The notes under the pieces were generated by a model. That model saw only the letters and a list, made by a program, of their open reading frames with translations. It was not told the DNA's origin and made no database searches. Position numbers and translations under genes: made by a program. From positions 535,001 through 599,000 of the forward strand of contig NZ_CP032348.1 in the NCBI RefSeq assembly GCF_005222205.1: a stretch of DNA of 64,000 bases, read 5' to 3'. Of this stretch, positions 34,511 to 43,092 are shown in pieces. How positions within the stretch are numbered: position 1 is the first letter of the stretch; each line of letters opens with the position of its first letter. The stretch is from Azospirillum brasilense (GTDB lineage: Bacteria; Pseudomonadota; Alphaproteobacteria; Azospirillales; Azospirillaceae).

Positions 34511-35188
34511 ATGATGACCGCCGAACTCTGGCCGCAACTCGTCGCTTTCGGGCAGGTGGTCGCCATCGACCTCGTGCTGGCCGGCGACAACGCCATCGTC
34601 GTCGGCATGGCCGCCGCCGCCGTCCCGGCGGAGCAGCGGCGCCGGGTCATCCTGTGGGGCATCAGCGCCGCCATCGTGCTTCGCATCATCTTCGCGCTGA
34701 TGACCACGCAGCTTCTCGCCATCATCGGGCTGACCCTGGCCGGCGGCGTGCTGCTGCTCTGGGTCTGCTGGAAGATGTTCCGCGAACTGCGCTCCCAGGG
34801 CGCCGACGAGGTGACGCCGGAGGAGGCTCTGGAGGCCCCCGACGTGCTGCCCGCAACGGCCTCCTTCAGCAGCAACGCGGCGGTGGCCGCCGCTGGCACC
34901 GTCTCCGTCGGCGCTGCCGTCTGGCAGATCGTGGTGGCCGACGTGTCGATGTCGCTTGACAATGTGCTGGCGGTGGCCGGTGCTGCCAAGGAGCATCCGA
35001 CCGTGCTTGTGCTCGGCCTGCTGCTCTCGGTGGCGTTGATGGGCGCCGCCGCGAACGTAATTGCACGTGTTCTGCACAAACATCGCTGGATTGGTTGGAT
35101 CGGTCTTGCGATCATCACTTATGTTGCGCTCGACATGGTCTGGCGGGGCTCGAACGAGGTTCTGGCCCACACGGCCTGGCTCGGCTGA
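34511..35188 (+). CDS. TerC-family integral membrane protein (YjbE type)
   Basis: Inner-membrane protein of 225 aa. It has about seven helices and two symmetric acidic motifs: DLVLAGDNAIVVG (about residues 20-32) and VADVSMSLDNVLAVAG (about 140-155). These conserved Asp/Asn residues are the presumed metal-binding pair of TerC/YjbE proteins, implicated in Mn export or metalation of exported enzymes. A polar loop near 95-125 separates the halves. No tellurite genes are nearby. It stands alone between the TRAP operon and the chemoreceptor. The role in metal handling is inferred from the family. Confidence 0.88.
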   Translation: MMTAELWPQLVAFGQVVAIDLVLAGDNAIVVGMAAAAVPAEQRRRVILWGISAAIVLRIIFALMTTQLLAIIGLTLAGGVLLLWVCWKMFRELRSQGADEVTPEEALEAPDVLPATASFSSNAAVAAAGTVSVGAAVWQIVVADVSMSLDNVLAVAGAAKEHPTVLVLGLLLSVALMGAAANVIARVLHKHRWIGWIGLAIITYVALDMVWRGSNEVLAHTAWLG

Positions 35189-35271
35189 CGGGAAGACAGG
35201 GATAAGGCCCGCTGCGGACGGCGTGCGGCGGCGCCAACGAGAAGCAAGACCGCCGTTGGGGAAGAGATGAC

Positions 35272-37470
35272 ATGTCCAAACCGTTAGGAATTGCCCAGGA
35301 TAGGGTGGTGCGCCCAAGCCGGCTGGGGGGCGTTCAGGGGCGCCTGTTCACCGGTGTCGGCGCCGTGATGTGCTGCGCGCTCGTCGCCATCGGGGTGGCG
35401 CTGACCGGGTACGCCGGCTTCGGCCGGACGCTGCAGGTCATCACCGCCGAGGCCGTGCCGTCCGCGCTCGGCGCCCTGCGGGCGGCCCAGCACGCGGGCC
35501 GCATCGACGCGCTGGCCCCGGCCTTCCGCTCCGTCACCAGCAAGGAGGAGAAGGCGGATCTGGCGGCGCGCATCGCCATGGAGCGGCACGACTTCGAGCG
35601 CGAGCTGCGCGATCTGGCCGAGTTGGAGAAGAACAGCGCCAACGCCGCGTCCCACGCCGGCGGTCCGTCGGAAACCGCCGCCGCCAGCAACGCCGCCCAG
35701 GCCCTGCTCGCCAACGTCGCTCTGCTCGACCAGGCGGCGGACAAGCGGATCGGCCTGAGCGACCGCCGCTCGGAACTGCTGGAGCAGGTGGTCATCGCCA
35801 CGCGGCGCCTGTCCCAGCTCGTGGCGCCCTGGAAATCGATCCACGGCAGCGGCGTGGACATGCAGCGCGCCGCCTTCCGGGACGACACCCGCCCGGCGGA
35901 GGAGCGGCTGAAGGCCGGCGAGGAGTATCTCCAGACCGAGGAGCAGCTCGCCATCGTCCGCGGCATCGACGACGGCGCCACCACCGTCCGCGGCCTGCTG
36001 ACCGAAGCCGCCGCCAGCTTCGACGAGAACCGCCTGTCGATCATCGAGGCGCAGACGCGCATCCTCGTGACCACGATGACCGCCAACTCCGGACAGCTGC
36101 CCGAGGCCTCGCGCGAGGCGATGGCCGAGCCGCTGAAGGCGATCGAAACCCTGTCGATCGAGCCGAACGGGCTGATCCCCACCCGTCTGGCCGAGCTGGA
36201 GATCCTGAAGGCGCAGCGGGACCTGCTGACCAACAACCTCAGCCTGTCCGAAACGCTGTCCATGGCGGTGGTGAACCTCGTGCACACGCAGGAGGGGGCC
36301 ATCACCACCGCCGCCGAAGACAGCGAGAAGGCCCTGTCCAACGGCACGATCCTGCAGATCGCGGTCGGCGTGGTCAGCCTGCTGCTGTCGGCGCTGGTCG
36401 TTCTGGTCTTCGTGCGCCGCATGGTGGTGCGCCGCCTGCTCACCCTCCAGGGCGGGATGGAGAAGATCGCCGCCGGCGACCTCGACGTGACGGTTCCCGC
36501 CGGCGGCCGCGACGAGATCTCCGCCATGGCCCGCACGGTGGAGGTCTTCCGCGAGAACGCCCTCGCCAAGCGCCGGCTGGAGGCCGAGCAGATCGAATCC
36601 GCCCGCCGCGCCGAGGAGGACCGCAAGCGCTCCTTGGAGGAGATCGCCAGCAGCTTCGAGGGGGCCGTCGGCAGCGTCGTCAGCCGCTTCGTGGCGGAAT
36701 CCACCGAAATGGAGGAAAGCGCCCGCAGCATGTCGGCCACGGCGGAGGAGACCAACCGTCTCGCCACCAGCGTCGCCGCCGCGACCGAGCAGACCTCGGC
36801 CAACGTGGAGACGGTCGCCGCCGCGTCGGAGCAGCTCACCAGCTCCATCGAGGAGATCACCCGCCAGATCACCGAATCCACCAACATCGTCCGCGAGGCG
36901 ATGACGCTGGCCGAGCGCGCCAACGGGCAGATCGGCGGACTGGCGGACTCCGTGCAGAGCATCGGGCGCGTCGTCGACCTCATCAACGACATCGCCAGCC
37001 AGACCAACCTGCTGGCGCTCAACGCCACCATCGAGGCCGCCCGCGCCGGTGAGGCCGGCAAGGGCTTCGCCGTCGTCGCCAACGAGGTGAAGGCGCTGGC
37101 CGCCCAGACCGCCCGCGCCACCGGCGAGATCGCCGCCCAGGCCGCCGGCATCCAGAGCGCGACCGGCGAGGCCGTGCAGGAGATCCAGGCGGTCGTCCAG
37201 GTGGTCACCCGCGTCGGCACCATCGGCGCCACCGTCGCCGCGGCGGTGGAGCAGCAGAGCGCGGCCACCAAGGAGATCGCCCGCAACGTCCATCAGGCGG
37301 CGCTGGGCACCACCGAGGTCACGCAGACCATCGCCGGCGTCAACGCCGCCGCCGACCGCAGCGGCACCGCCGCCCGCACGCTCCTCGACAAGGCCCACGA
37401 CCTCGCCGACGGCGCCAACGCGCTCAACCGCGAGCTGTCCGGCTTCCTCCAGCGCGTCCGCGCGAGCTGA
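35272..37470 (+). CDS. Methyl-accepting chemotaxis protein
   Basis: Membrane chemoreceptor of 732 aa. First helix about 28-48, periplasmic ligand region about 49-360, second helix about 361-382 (LQIAVGVVSLLLSALVVLVF). A HAMP domain follows (about 383-435; GGMEKIAAGDLDVTVPAGGRDE), then a long coiled-coil signalling domain with the conserved tip DIASQTNLLALNATIEAARA near 573-592. It has no CheR-tethering pentapeptide at the C-terminus. The periplasmic region is helical and not clearly a Cache domain, so the ligand is unknown. A strong hairpin follows the stop. Confidence 0.93.
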   Translation: MSKPLGIAQDRVVRPSRLGGVQGRLFTGVGAVMCCALVAIGVALTGYAGFGRTLQVITAEAVPSALGALRAAQHAGRIDALAPAFRSVTSKEEKADLAARIAMERHDFERELRDLAELEKNSANAASHAGGPSETAAASNAAQALLANVALLDQAADKRIGLSDRRSELLEQVVIATRRLSQLVAPWKSIHGSGVDMQRAAFRDDTRPAEERLKAGEEYLQTEEQLAIVRGIDDGATTVRGLLTEAAASFDENRLSIIEAQTRILVTTMTANSGQLPEASREAMAEPLKAIETLSIEPNGLIPTRLAELEILKAQRDLLTNNLSLSETLSMAVVNLVHTQEGAITTAAEDSEKALSNGTILQIAVGVVSLLLSALVVLVFVRRMVVRRLLTLQGGMEKIAAGDLDVTVPAGGRDEISAMARTVEVFRENALAKRRLEAEQIESARRAEEDRKRSLEEIASSFEGAVGSVVSRFVAESTEMEESARSMSATAEETNRLATSVAAATEQTSANVETVAAASEQLTSSIEEITRQITESTNIVREAMTLAERANGQIGGLADSVQSIGRVVDLINDIASQTNLLALNATIEAARAGEAGKGFAVVANEVKALAAQTARATGEIAAQAAGIQSATGEAVQEIQAVVQVVTRVGTIGATVAAAVEQQSAATKEIARNVHQAALGTTEVTQTIAGVNAAADRSGTAARTLLDKAHDLADGANALNRELSGFLQRVRAS

Positions 37471-37475
37471 CGGAA

Positions 37476-37520
37476 ACGCCCTTCCCCGCGGCGGTGCGCG
37501 GGGAAGGGCGTCCTTCCTTT
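37476..37520 (+). terminator. Terminator after the chemoreceptor gene
   Basis: ACGCCCTTCCCCGCG at 37476-37490 pairs perfectly with 37497-37511 around a 6-base loop, followed by CCTTCCTTT. A 15-bp stem with a T-rich tail is a good intrinsic terminator. It abuts the 3' end of the convergent small gene and could serve both. Confidence 0.8.
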
Positions 37521-37722
37521 ATTCAGAAATCACGATCTGGCGTTCGCGCCCGCTCTTGCCGATGATCTTCAGCACGCGGCGGCCGCGCTCGTCGCGGCTG
37601 GATTCGTCCAGCACGACCCGCCCGAGCGCGGCGAGCAGGTGCAGAAGCTCACTGTTCGAGGCCACGCCGAAGCCCTTGCGAAGCTCCGCCAGCAGGACCT
37701 CGGTCTCATCGCGCGTCGTCAC
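37519..37722 (-). CDS. Small hypothetical protein
   Basis: A 67-aa product I do not recognise. The frame ends ...GRRVLKIIGKSGRERQIVISE and holds a helical leucine-rich segment (SELLHLLAALGRVVLDE). GTG at 37720-37722 is chosen because GGAGGGC lies about 8 bases upstream; the frame remains open further but is of poor coding character there. It converges on the chemoreceptor gene and shares its terminator. Divergent from the next gene. Confidence 0.55.
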   Translation of the reverse strand: MTTRDETEVLLAELRKGFGVASNSELLHLLAALGRVVLDESSRDERGRRVLKIIGKSGRERQIVISE

Positions 37723-37809
37723 GGGCCCTGCCCTCCGGCTTTTGATTGCGGCCCCCAGCCTGCCGCAGGACGGATGCCGCTGTCGAGTGCCCTGAAAGCG
37801 CAAGACAAC

Positions 37810-37853
37810 GGCTTGACGGGCGGCTTGACGGGTGGCTTGACGGGCGGCTTGCC
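37810..37853. repeat. 12-bp tandem repeat, about 3.7 copies
   Basis: The unit GGCTTGACGGGC is repeated in tandem with a single variant base, in the gap between two divergent genes of unknown function. It may be a slippage-prone spacer in the promoter region. Confidence 0.7.
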
Positions 37854-37938
37854 AGCGCGCCCTCCGGCCACTACGGTCACTGCCCGTATCGTCACCCCCG
37901 CGCCCGACGGCGCCGGCGGACCAGTCAGGAGAGGCAGC

Positions 37939-38982
37939 ATGGCAAAGACAGGCAACGGGCGGAACGGCGCGGGCAAGCCGACCACCGGAACCTTCACGGG
38001 CACGCCGGCGGACCGCCTGGTCCGCTATTGGCGCAACAGCGACCGCCGCTTCGACGAGCTGCTCGACGAGACGCTGGACGCCGGCCGCCAGGCGGTGCTG
38101 GAAGCCGCGCTGGACAAGCTGCGCGAGGAGGAACAGCCGGAATTCCTCGACGAGGTGGAGACCATCGCCGAATCCGTCCGGCGCACCGATGCCCAGGGCG
38201 ACGACATGATCGCCACCCTCTTCTGGCTGGCGGTGGAGGTGTCCGGCGACCTGTCGCAGCCGCCGGCCGCCGCGGCCATCGAGGAGGCGCTGGATTCCAC
38301 CGGCCTGCTGGAAACCGCCGCCGACACCCGCCTGCTGCCGGTGTGGCTGGAGCCGGAGGCGCTGGTCTATCTGGAGGCCGCCGACCGCCGCACCCTGCTG
38401 CTGCGCCTGCTGGACTCGACGGACGCGGCGCTGCGCTTCGTCCGCGAGGCCGACCTGCTGGCCGATCCGGCGGACGCCGGCACCCGTCTGGTCGGCGTCG
38501 TCGGGCTGATCGAGGAGGAGGCGGAAGCCGTCGAGGCGGCCGGCGAGGACGCGGTTCCCGATTTCCTCGGGCTGGCCCGCATCGGCGAGGATGGCGAACC
38601 CGAACTCGACCCCGCCGAGGAAACCCGCATCCGCGAGGCGCTTGGCCGCTTCACGGCGGCCATCCAGGGCGCCGACCCGCGCGTCCAGCGCTGCGAGCCG
38701 GCCGGCGGGCTGAACGATCTGCTGGATCTGATCGCCGAGGCCGACTGGACGGACGGCGGCGAGTTGTCGGAACTCGCCTCCTTCATCGACGTGGCGAGCG
38801 ACGAGACGGCGGACGCCGTGGTGGACGCGGTGGTGACCAGCACCGCGCACGGCCTGTTCGTCCGCGCCTTCAACGCCGACGGGCGGCTGCTGGACGAGCG
38901 GGCCTTCACGCTGCAGGGCGACGAGGCCGCCCAGGCCGTCGCCCTGCTCCAGCAGCGCTGCCGGAGCGTGACCAAGGAGTAA
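37939..38982 (+). CDS. Conserved hypothetical acidic protein
   Basis: A 347-aa cytosolic protein, strongly acidic and alanine/leucine-rich, with mostly helical segments (RRFDELLDETLDAG, DKLREEEQPEFLDEVETIAE). The N-terminal 25 residues are basic and Gly/Thr-rich. No signal peptide, membrane helix or catalytic motif is visible. ATG at 37939 follows AGGAGAGG. I do not recognise the family. It is followed 129 bases later by a small HTH-domain gene in the same direction. Confidence 0.75.
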   Translation: MAKTGNGRNGAGKPTTGTFTGTPADRLVRYWRNSDRRFDELLDETLDAGRQAVLEAALDKLREEEQPEFLDEVETIAESVRRTDAQGDDMIATLFWLAVEVSGDLSQPPAAAAIEEALDSTGLLETAADTRLLPVWLEPEALVYLEAADRRTLLLRLLDSTDAALRFVREADLLADPADAGTRLVGVVGLIEEEAEAVEAAGEDAVPDFLGLARIGEDGEPELDPAEETRIREALGRFTAAIQGADPRVQRCEPAGGLNDLLDLIAEADWTDGGELSELASFIDVASDETADAVVDAVVTSTAHGLFVRAFNADGRLLDERAFTLQGDEAAQAVALLQQRCRSVTKE

Positions 38983-39111
38983 AAAGAGGCGCATCCCGGG
39001 CGTCTTGTGGCGGGACGCCCCTTCGCCACCCTGTTGTTCGGCGCGGAAATCGGGTACACCCCTATTGGCAACCCGGTTTCCTGTCCCCACCCCAGTCTTG
39101 GAGCTTCTTCG

Positions 39112-39435
39112 ATGCGCGACCAGTCACTCTCCATCGCCGAGGCGGCGGCCTGGCTGAAGTGCTCGGAAGCCGAGGTGGAGGAACTTGTGCAGGCGGGCCG
39201 GCTGCGCGCCGACCGGATGGAGCCGGCGATCGACAGGATCTCGCTCAACACCGTCATCGTCCTGGCGGAAAGCCTGCCGGTCGAACGCCGCATCTTCGAG
39301 GTGCGCGAGGCCGCCGGGCGGATCGAATCCTCCGAATCCCGCGGCCACTACCCGTCCCGCCCCTCCGGCGGCATGGACCAGCGCCCGCCGGTGGTGGTGG
39401 AGCGCCGTCCCTCGCGGTCCTTCACCCCTCGCTGA
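39112..39435 (+). CDS. Small helix-turn-helix domain protein
   Basis: A 107-aa protein whose first about 60 residues look like an excisionase/MerR-type winged helix-turn-helix (LSIAEAAAWLKCSEAEVEEL, then QAGRLRADR). The tail is Pro/Arg-rich and probably disordered. ATG at 39112 is chosen because the domain starts there. There is no integrase or phage gene nearby, so a regulatory role is more likely than excision. The function is otherwise unknown. Confidence 0.65.
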   Translation: MRDQSLSIAEAAAWLKCSEAEVEELVQAGRLRADRMEPAIDRISLNTVIVLAESLPVERRIFEVREAAGRIESSESRGHYPSRPSGGMDQRPPVVVERRPSRSFTPR

Positions 39436-39510
39436 TCGGGTCAGCCAAGGCTCCGGCCTGAACCAGGCGCCGCCGGGCGTAGGCCCCGACGGCGCCCGAA
39501 TTCTATTGGC

Positions 39511-40134
39511 TCACACCAGTTCGACGCGCAGCGCGGTCGGGCCGCCGTCGCCCGGCACGGCGACGAAACGCACGTCCTCGCCGTCGGCCACCACTTCCAG
39601 CCCGGACTGGCGCAGGATCGCGCGGTCGAAATAGACGCCGATGCCCGTCTCGTCGTCCCACGGATCGATCAGGCCGGACTGGCTGTCCAGATTGTACCAG
39701 CGCACGGTGCCGTAGATCATCTCACCGGTGGGCACCGGCATCAGGGCCGGTGCCGTCCGCTCGCGCCGCGGCTTGGGCTCGCGGACGGCGGCCGGGGCGG
39801 GGCGGGGCGCCTGGAGATCGCCGGCCTCGGCTTGGCGCTGGCGGCGCTGCTTCGGCGCGCGGGCCGGCTTGGCCTCCGCCGGATCGGCCGGGGTGATGGA
39901 ATGGATGGCCACGACCTGCGGCCCCTTCGGGGTTTCGGCGATGTCGCAGACGAGGCCGGTGCCCTCGGTCAGCGACACCTCGCCCAGCGAGGCGAGAACC
40001 CGGGAATGCAGAAACGCCTCACCGCTTCCGTCGGCGAAGCGGACGAAGCCGAAGCCCTTGTCGGCCTTGTACCATTTGACGACCGCCGTAACCTGCTGCT
40101 TTTGCTCTTCGCTCACTCTGGACACTCGATGCAT
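39511..40134 (-). CDS. Double cold-shock-domain protein
   Basis: A 207-aa nucleic-acid-binding protein with two cold-shock domains. The first (about 12-75) has KWYKADKGFGFVRF, the RNP1-like core, and GEAFLHSRVL. The second (about 140-207) begins IYGTVRWYNLDSQSGLIDPW and is more divergent. A basic, proline-rich linker (RAPKQRRQRQAEAGD) joins them. Such two-domain CspA relatives are common in alphaproteobacteria. The start is uncertain: ATG at 40134 lacks a clear ribosome-binding site, and downstream GTG codons are possible. Divergent from the flagellar operon starting with flgE. Confidence 0.85.
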   Translation of the reverse strand: MHRVSRVSEEQKQQVTAVVKWYKADKGFGFVRFADGSGEAFLHSRVLASLGEVSLTEGTGLVCDIAETPKGPQVVAIHSITPADPAEAKPARAPKQRRQRQAEAGDLQAPRPAPAAVREPKPRRERTAPALMPVPTGEMIYGTVRWYNLDSQSGLIDPWDDETGIGVYFDRAILRQSGLEVVADGEDVRFVAVPGDGGPTALRVELV

Positions 40135-40282
40135 GGAGGACAACCGGTCCAACAGTGACCGGATTTATCGATCCGCGCAATGCGGCATCCGTTCGCCGCC
40201 CCCGCAATCGCGCTTCGGTTCCATCCTTTTCCCTCAGGATGAGGCGGGCGCCCGGCCGCCAGTCAAGCGGGCAACCACTAAA

Positions 40283-40324
40283 AAAGAGCGGAAAATTTTA
40301 AGTAAACGCCTGAAAACGCTCTTT
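40283..40324. promoter_or_regulatory. 8-bp inverted repeat flanking AT-rich DNA before flgE
   Basis: AAAGAGCG at 40283-40290 is mirrored by CGCTCTTT at 40317-40324, separated by 26 AT-rich bases. The right half overlaps the start of the shared TTTAAA-CCG-TTTAAA motif. Possibly part of the flgE promoter/operator. Confidence 0.4.
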
Positions 40325-40339
40325 AAATCCGCTTTAAAA
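40322..40339. promoter_or_regulatory. Flagellar TTTAAA-box (flgE operon)
   Basis: TTTAAATCCGCTTTAAAA, 88 bases before the flgE ATG. Same palindromic pattern as at 52282-52296, 54781-54799 and 63726-63744, all upstream of flagellar genes. Confidence 0.6.
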
Positions 40340-40427
40340 GCCGCCCTGTACTCTCCCTTCCGAAGTCCATCGCGGAGAATCCCGTGGCTCGCTTCCGGCC
40401 CAACCGATTTAGGATGAGGATCTCCCG

Positions 40428-41665
40428 ATGAGCCTGTTCAGCGCCATGCGGTCCGGTGTGAGCGGCATGTCCGCGCAAAGCTCGCGGATGGCCGCCATTT
40501 CGGACAACATCAGCAACTCCGCCACCATCGGCTACAAGCGCGCCGCGGTCGACTTCTCGACGCTGATGACCTCCTCCGGCTCGACGAGCAACTACTCCGC
40601 GGGCGGCGTCCGCTCCAACGTGCATTATCAGGTGTTGAAGGACGGGACCATCCAGGGCACCCAGTCCGCCACCGACATGGCCATCGAGGGGCGCGGCTTC
40701 TTCGTCGTCGCCGACAACGCCGGCACCACCGGAACCTCGCCCGGCTACGCGCTGACCCGCGCCGGCAGTTTCCTGCCCGATGACCAGGGCTTCCTGCGCA
40801 ACAGCGCCGGCCAGTATCTCCAGGCCTGGAAGCTGGGACCGGACGGCAGCCTGCCCGCGGTGAACCGCAGCAGCTTCGACGGGCTGAGCGCCGTCTCCAT
40901 CGCCGGACTGGCCTATGGCGGCAGCAAGACGACGCAGATGAGCTTCGCCGGCAACCTGCCGGCGCAGGCCACGAACGGCACCAGCTTCGAAACCTCGACC
41001 AGTCTTTATGACGGCGTCGGCACACCGCACGACGTCGCCCTGAAATGGACGAAGCAGACCAACCTGCCCGATTCGGTCAACCAGACCTGGACGGTGGACG
41101 TAACCCCCCGGCCAGCCCGCCGCCCGGCTATACGGTGACGCCGGCGACTCTGACGGTGACCTTCGACGGTCAGGGTCTGCCGACAGCGGCCATTCCGACC
41201 GTCACGATGACCTCACCCGCCGGCGACACGATCGCGCTTGATTTCAACAACCTGACGCAGCTCAACGGCGATTACGTGCCGCAGTTCATGGGCGACGGCG
41301 CCCGCGCCGGCCGCGTCAGCACCGTGGACATCGACAAGGCGGGCACGCTGTGGGCCGTCTACGACAACGGCGCCCGCCAGCCGCTCTATCAGGTGCCGGT
41401 CGCCGACGTGGTCAACCCCGGCGGGCTGGTCCCGCAGGACGGCAACACCTACACGCTGGGCATCGACAGCGGCACGATGACGCTGAGCAACGGCAACAGC
41501 GGCACCGCCGGCTCGGTCGCCGGCTACGCGCTGGAGCAGTCGAACGTGGACATCGCGGAGGAGCTGGTGTCGCTGATCGAGACGCAGCGCGCCTACTCCT
41601 CCAACGCCACGCTGGTGCGCACCGCCGACGAGATGGTGGACGAGACCACCCGCCTGAAGCGCTGA
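40428..41665 (+). pseudogene. flgE: Flagellar hook protein FlgE, interrupted by a frameshift
   Basis: Hook subunit family. Frame 1 (40428-41138) encodes MSLFSAMRSGVSGMSAQSSR and NISNSATIGYKRA, the flagellar rod/hook N-terminal signature, and GRGFFVVADN. Frame 2 (to 41665) resumes with family sequence and ends with the conserved SNVDIAEELVSLIETQRAYS coiled-coil. The break is at a run of six C's (41104-41109). One more C would restore a single 412-aa protein of normal hook size. This may be a sequencing error, a real mutation, or -1 ribosomal slippage; the intact downstream frame argues that it is recent or artefactual. Heads the flgE-K-L-I-J-N operon. Confidence 0.85.
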
Positions 41666-41690
41666 CGGACGGGAAAGGGGATAGCCCGCC

Positions 41691-43088
41691 ATGAGCCTCC
41701 AACTGGCCCTCAGCGCCGCCCTGTCCGGGCTGCGCGCGACCCAGCAGCAAGCAGCGCTGGTCTCGCACAACATCACCAACGCCACCACCGCGGGCTTCGT
41801 CCGCAAGGATCTGGCCGTCTCCACCGCGATCAGCGGCGGGCGCGGCCAGGGCGTGCGCGTCGACGGCGTGCTGCGCAGCGTGGACGAGTTCCTGATCCGC
41901 GACGCCCGGTTCGAGCAGAGCCGCTACACCGCGCAGGAAACCCGCGCCTCGGCGCTGGCTGACTACGCCACGGCGCTGGGCCAGCCGCAGGACGAACGGT
42001 CCGTCTCCACCGCCCTGGCAAAGCTCCAGCAATCCTTCAGCCAGCTCCGCAACCAGGCGGACAACGAGGCGGCGCGCACGGCCGTGGTGGATTCCGCGGA
42101 ATCCCTGGTGCGCCGCCTGCACGACACTGCCGCCGCCGCCATCACCGTGCAGAACGACGCCAAGGCGCGGCTCCAGTCCTCCGTCGACGAGGTCAACCGC
42201 TCGCTCGTCCGCATCGGGGAGCTGAACAGCGCCATCGCCACCCAGAAGGCCAAGGGCGCCGAGACCGGCGACCTGATGGACGAGCGCGACCGGCTGCTCG
42301 ATCAGGTGTCGGAGGAGATCGGCATCCGCACCCACACCCGCGAGAGCGGGGAGGTGGTGGTGATGACCCGCAATGGCCAGACGCTGCTCGACCGTGAGCT
42401 GCCGGTGGGCGCCCAGCCGCTTCAGCTCGTCGGCGGCGATCTGGTGGCCGGCGGCAAGATCATCTCCGACAACCCGGACCAGGACATCCAGAGCGGGCGC
42501 ATCATGGGCTATGTCCAGACCGCCCACCAGGACATGCCGCGGGCGCTGGCCCAGCTCGACGAGCTGGCGGCGGGCATCGTGCAGCAGTTCCAGGCGGCGG
42601 AGGCCGACCCCACCCAGCCCGGCCTGTTCACCGACGCCGGCGCCGCCTACGGCACGACGGAAGGTCTGGCCTCGCGCATCGCCGTCAACGGCAGCGTGCG
42701 AAGCAACCCCTGGATGGTGCAGAGCGGCGTCCAGGCGGGCGCTCCGCTGGCGTCGGGCGACACCACGCAGATCGACCGCTTCCTGAACGCCTTCTCGGCC
42801 ACCCGCAGCTTCGCCGCGGCGGACCTGCCTTCCTCGGCCACGCTGGGCGATTACGCCACCGGCATGGTCTCCACCCAGCAGGGCTACCGCACCACCGCCG
42901 AGTCCGAGATGAAGACCCGCAAGATCAGCGCCGACGCGCTGCAATCGGCGCGTCTCAACCGCGACGGCGTGAACGTCGACGACGAAATGCAGAAGCTGCT
43001 GCTGATCGAGCAGAGCTACGGCGCCAGCGCCCAGGTGCTCCAGGCCGCCGGGCGGATGCTCGACACGCTGCTCCAGATCCGGAACTGA
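41691..43088 (+). CDS. flgK: Flagellar hook-associated protein 1 FlgK
   Basis: Hook-filament junction protein, exported through the flagellar secretion system, 465 aa. The N-terminus has LSGLRATQQQAALVSHNITNATTAGFVRK (key part SHNITNATTAGFVRK), the coiled-coil signature of rod/hook-type proteins. The C-terminus has LNRDGVNVDDEMQKLLLIEQSYGA, in part VNVDDEMQKLL, typical of FlgK. The middle D2 region is short compared with enteric FlgK (547 aa). It starts 25 bases after the flgE stop and ends 4 bases before flgL. Confidence 0.93.
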   Translation: MSLQLALSAALSGLRATQQQAALVSHNITNATTAGFVRKDLAVSTAISGGRGQGVRVDGVLRSVDEFLIRDARFEQSRYTAQETRASALADYATALGQPQDERSVSTALAKLQQSFSQLRNQADNEAARTAVVDSAESLVRRLHDTAAAAITVQNDAKARLQSSVDEVNRSLVRIGELNSAIATQKAKGAETGDLMDERDRLLDQVSEEIGIRTHTRESGEVVVMTRNGQTLLDRELPVGAQPLQLVGGDLVAGGKIISDNPDQDIQSGRIMGYVQTAHQDMPRALAQLDELAAGIVQQFQAAEADPTQPGLFTDAGAAYGTTEGLASRIAVNGSVRSNPWMVQSGVQAGAPLASGDTTQIDRFLNAFSATRSFAAADLPSSATLGDYATGMVSTQQGYRTTAESEMKTRKISADALQSARLNRDGVNVDDEMQKLLLIEQSYGASAQVLQAAGRMLDTLLQIRN

Positions 43089-43092
43089 CGCC

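Noticed and set aside
37810..37853. Possible CRISPR array
   Set aside because: The repeats are 12 bases, directly adjacent and without spacers. No cas gene is present.
41104..41109. Programmed -1 frameshift in flgE
   Set aside because: Not claimed as the main reading. A C-run is also the commonest site of sequencing error, no downstream stimulatory structure is evident, and hook proteins are not known to need one.
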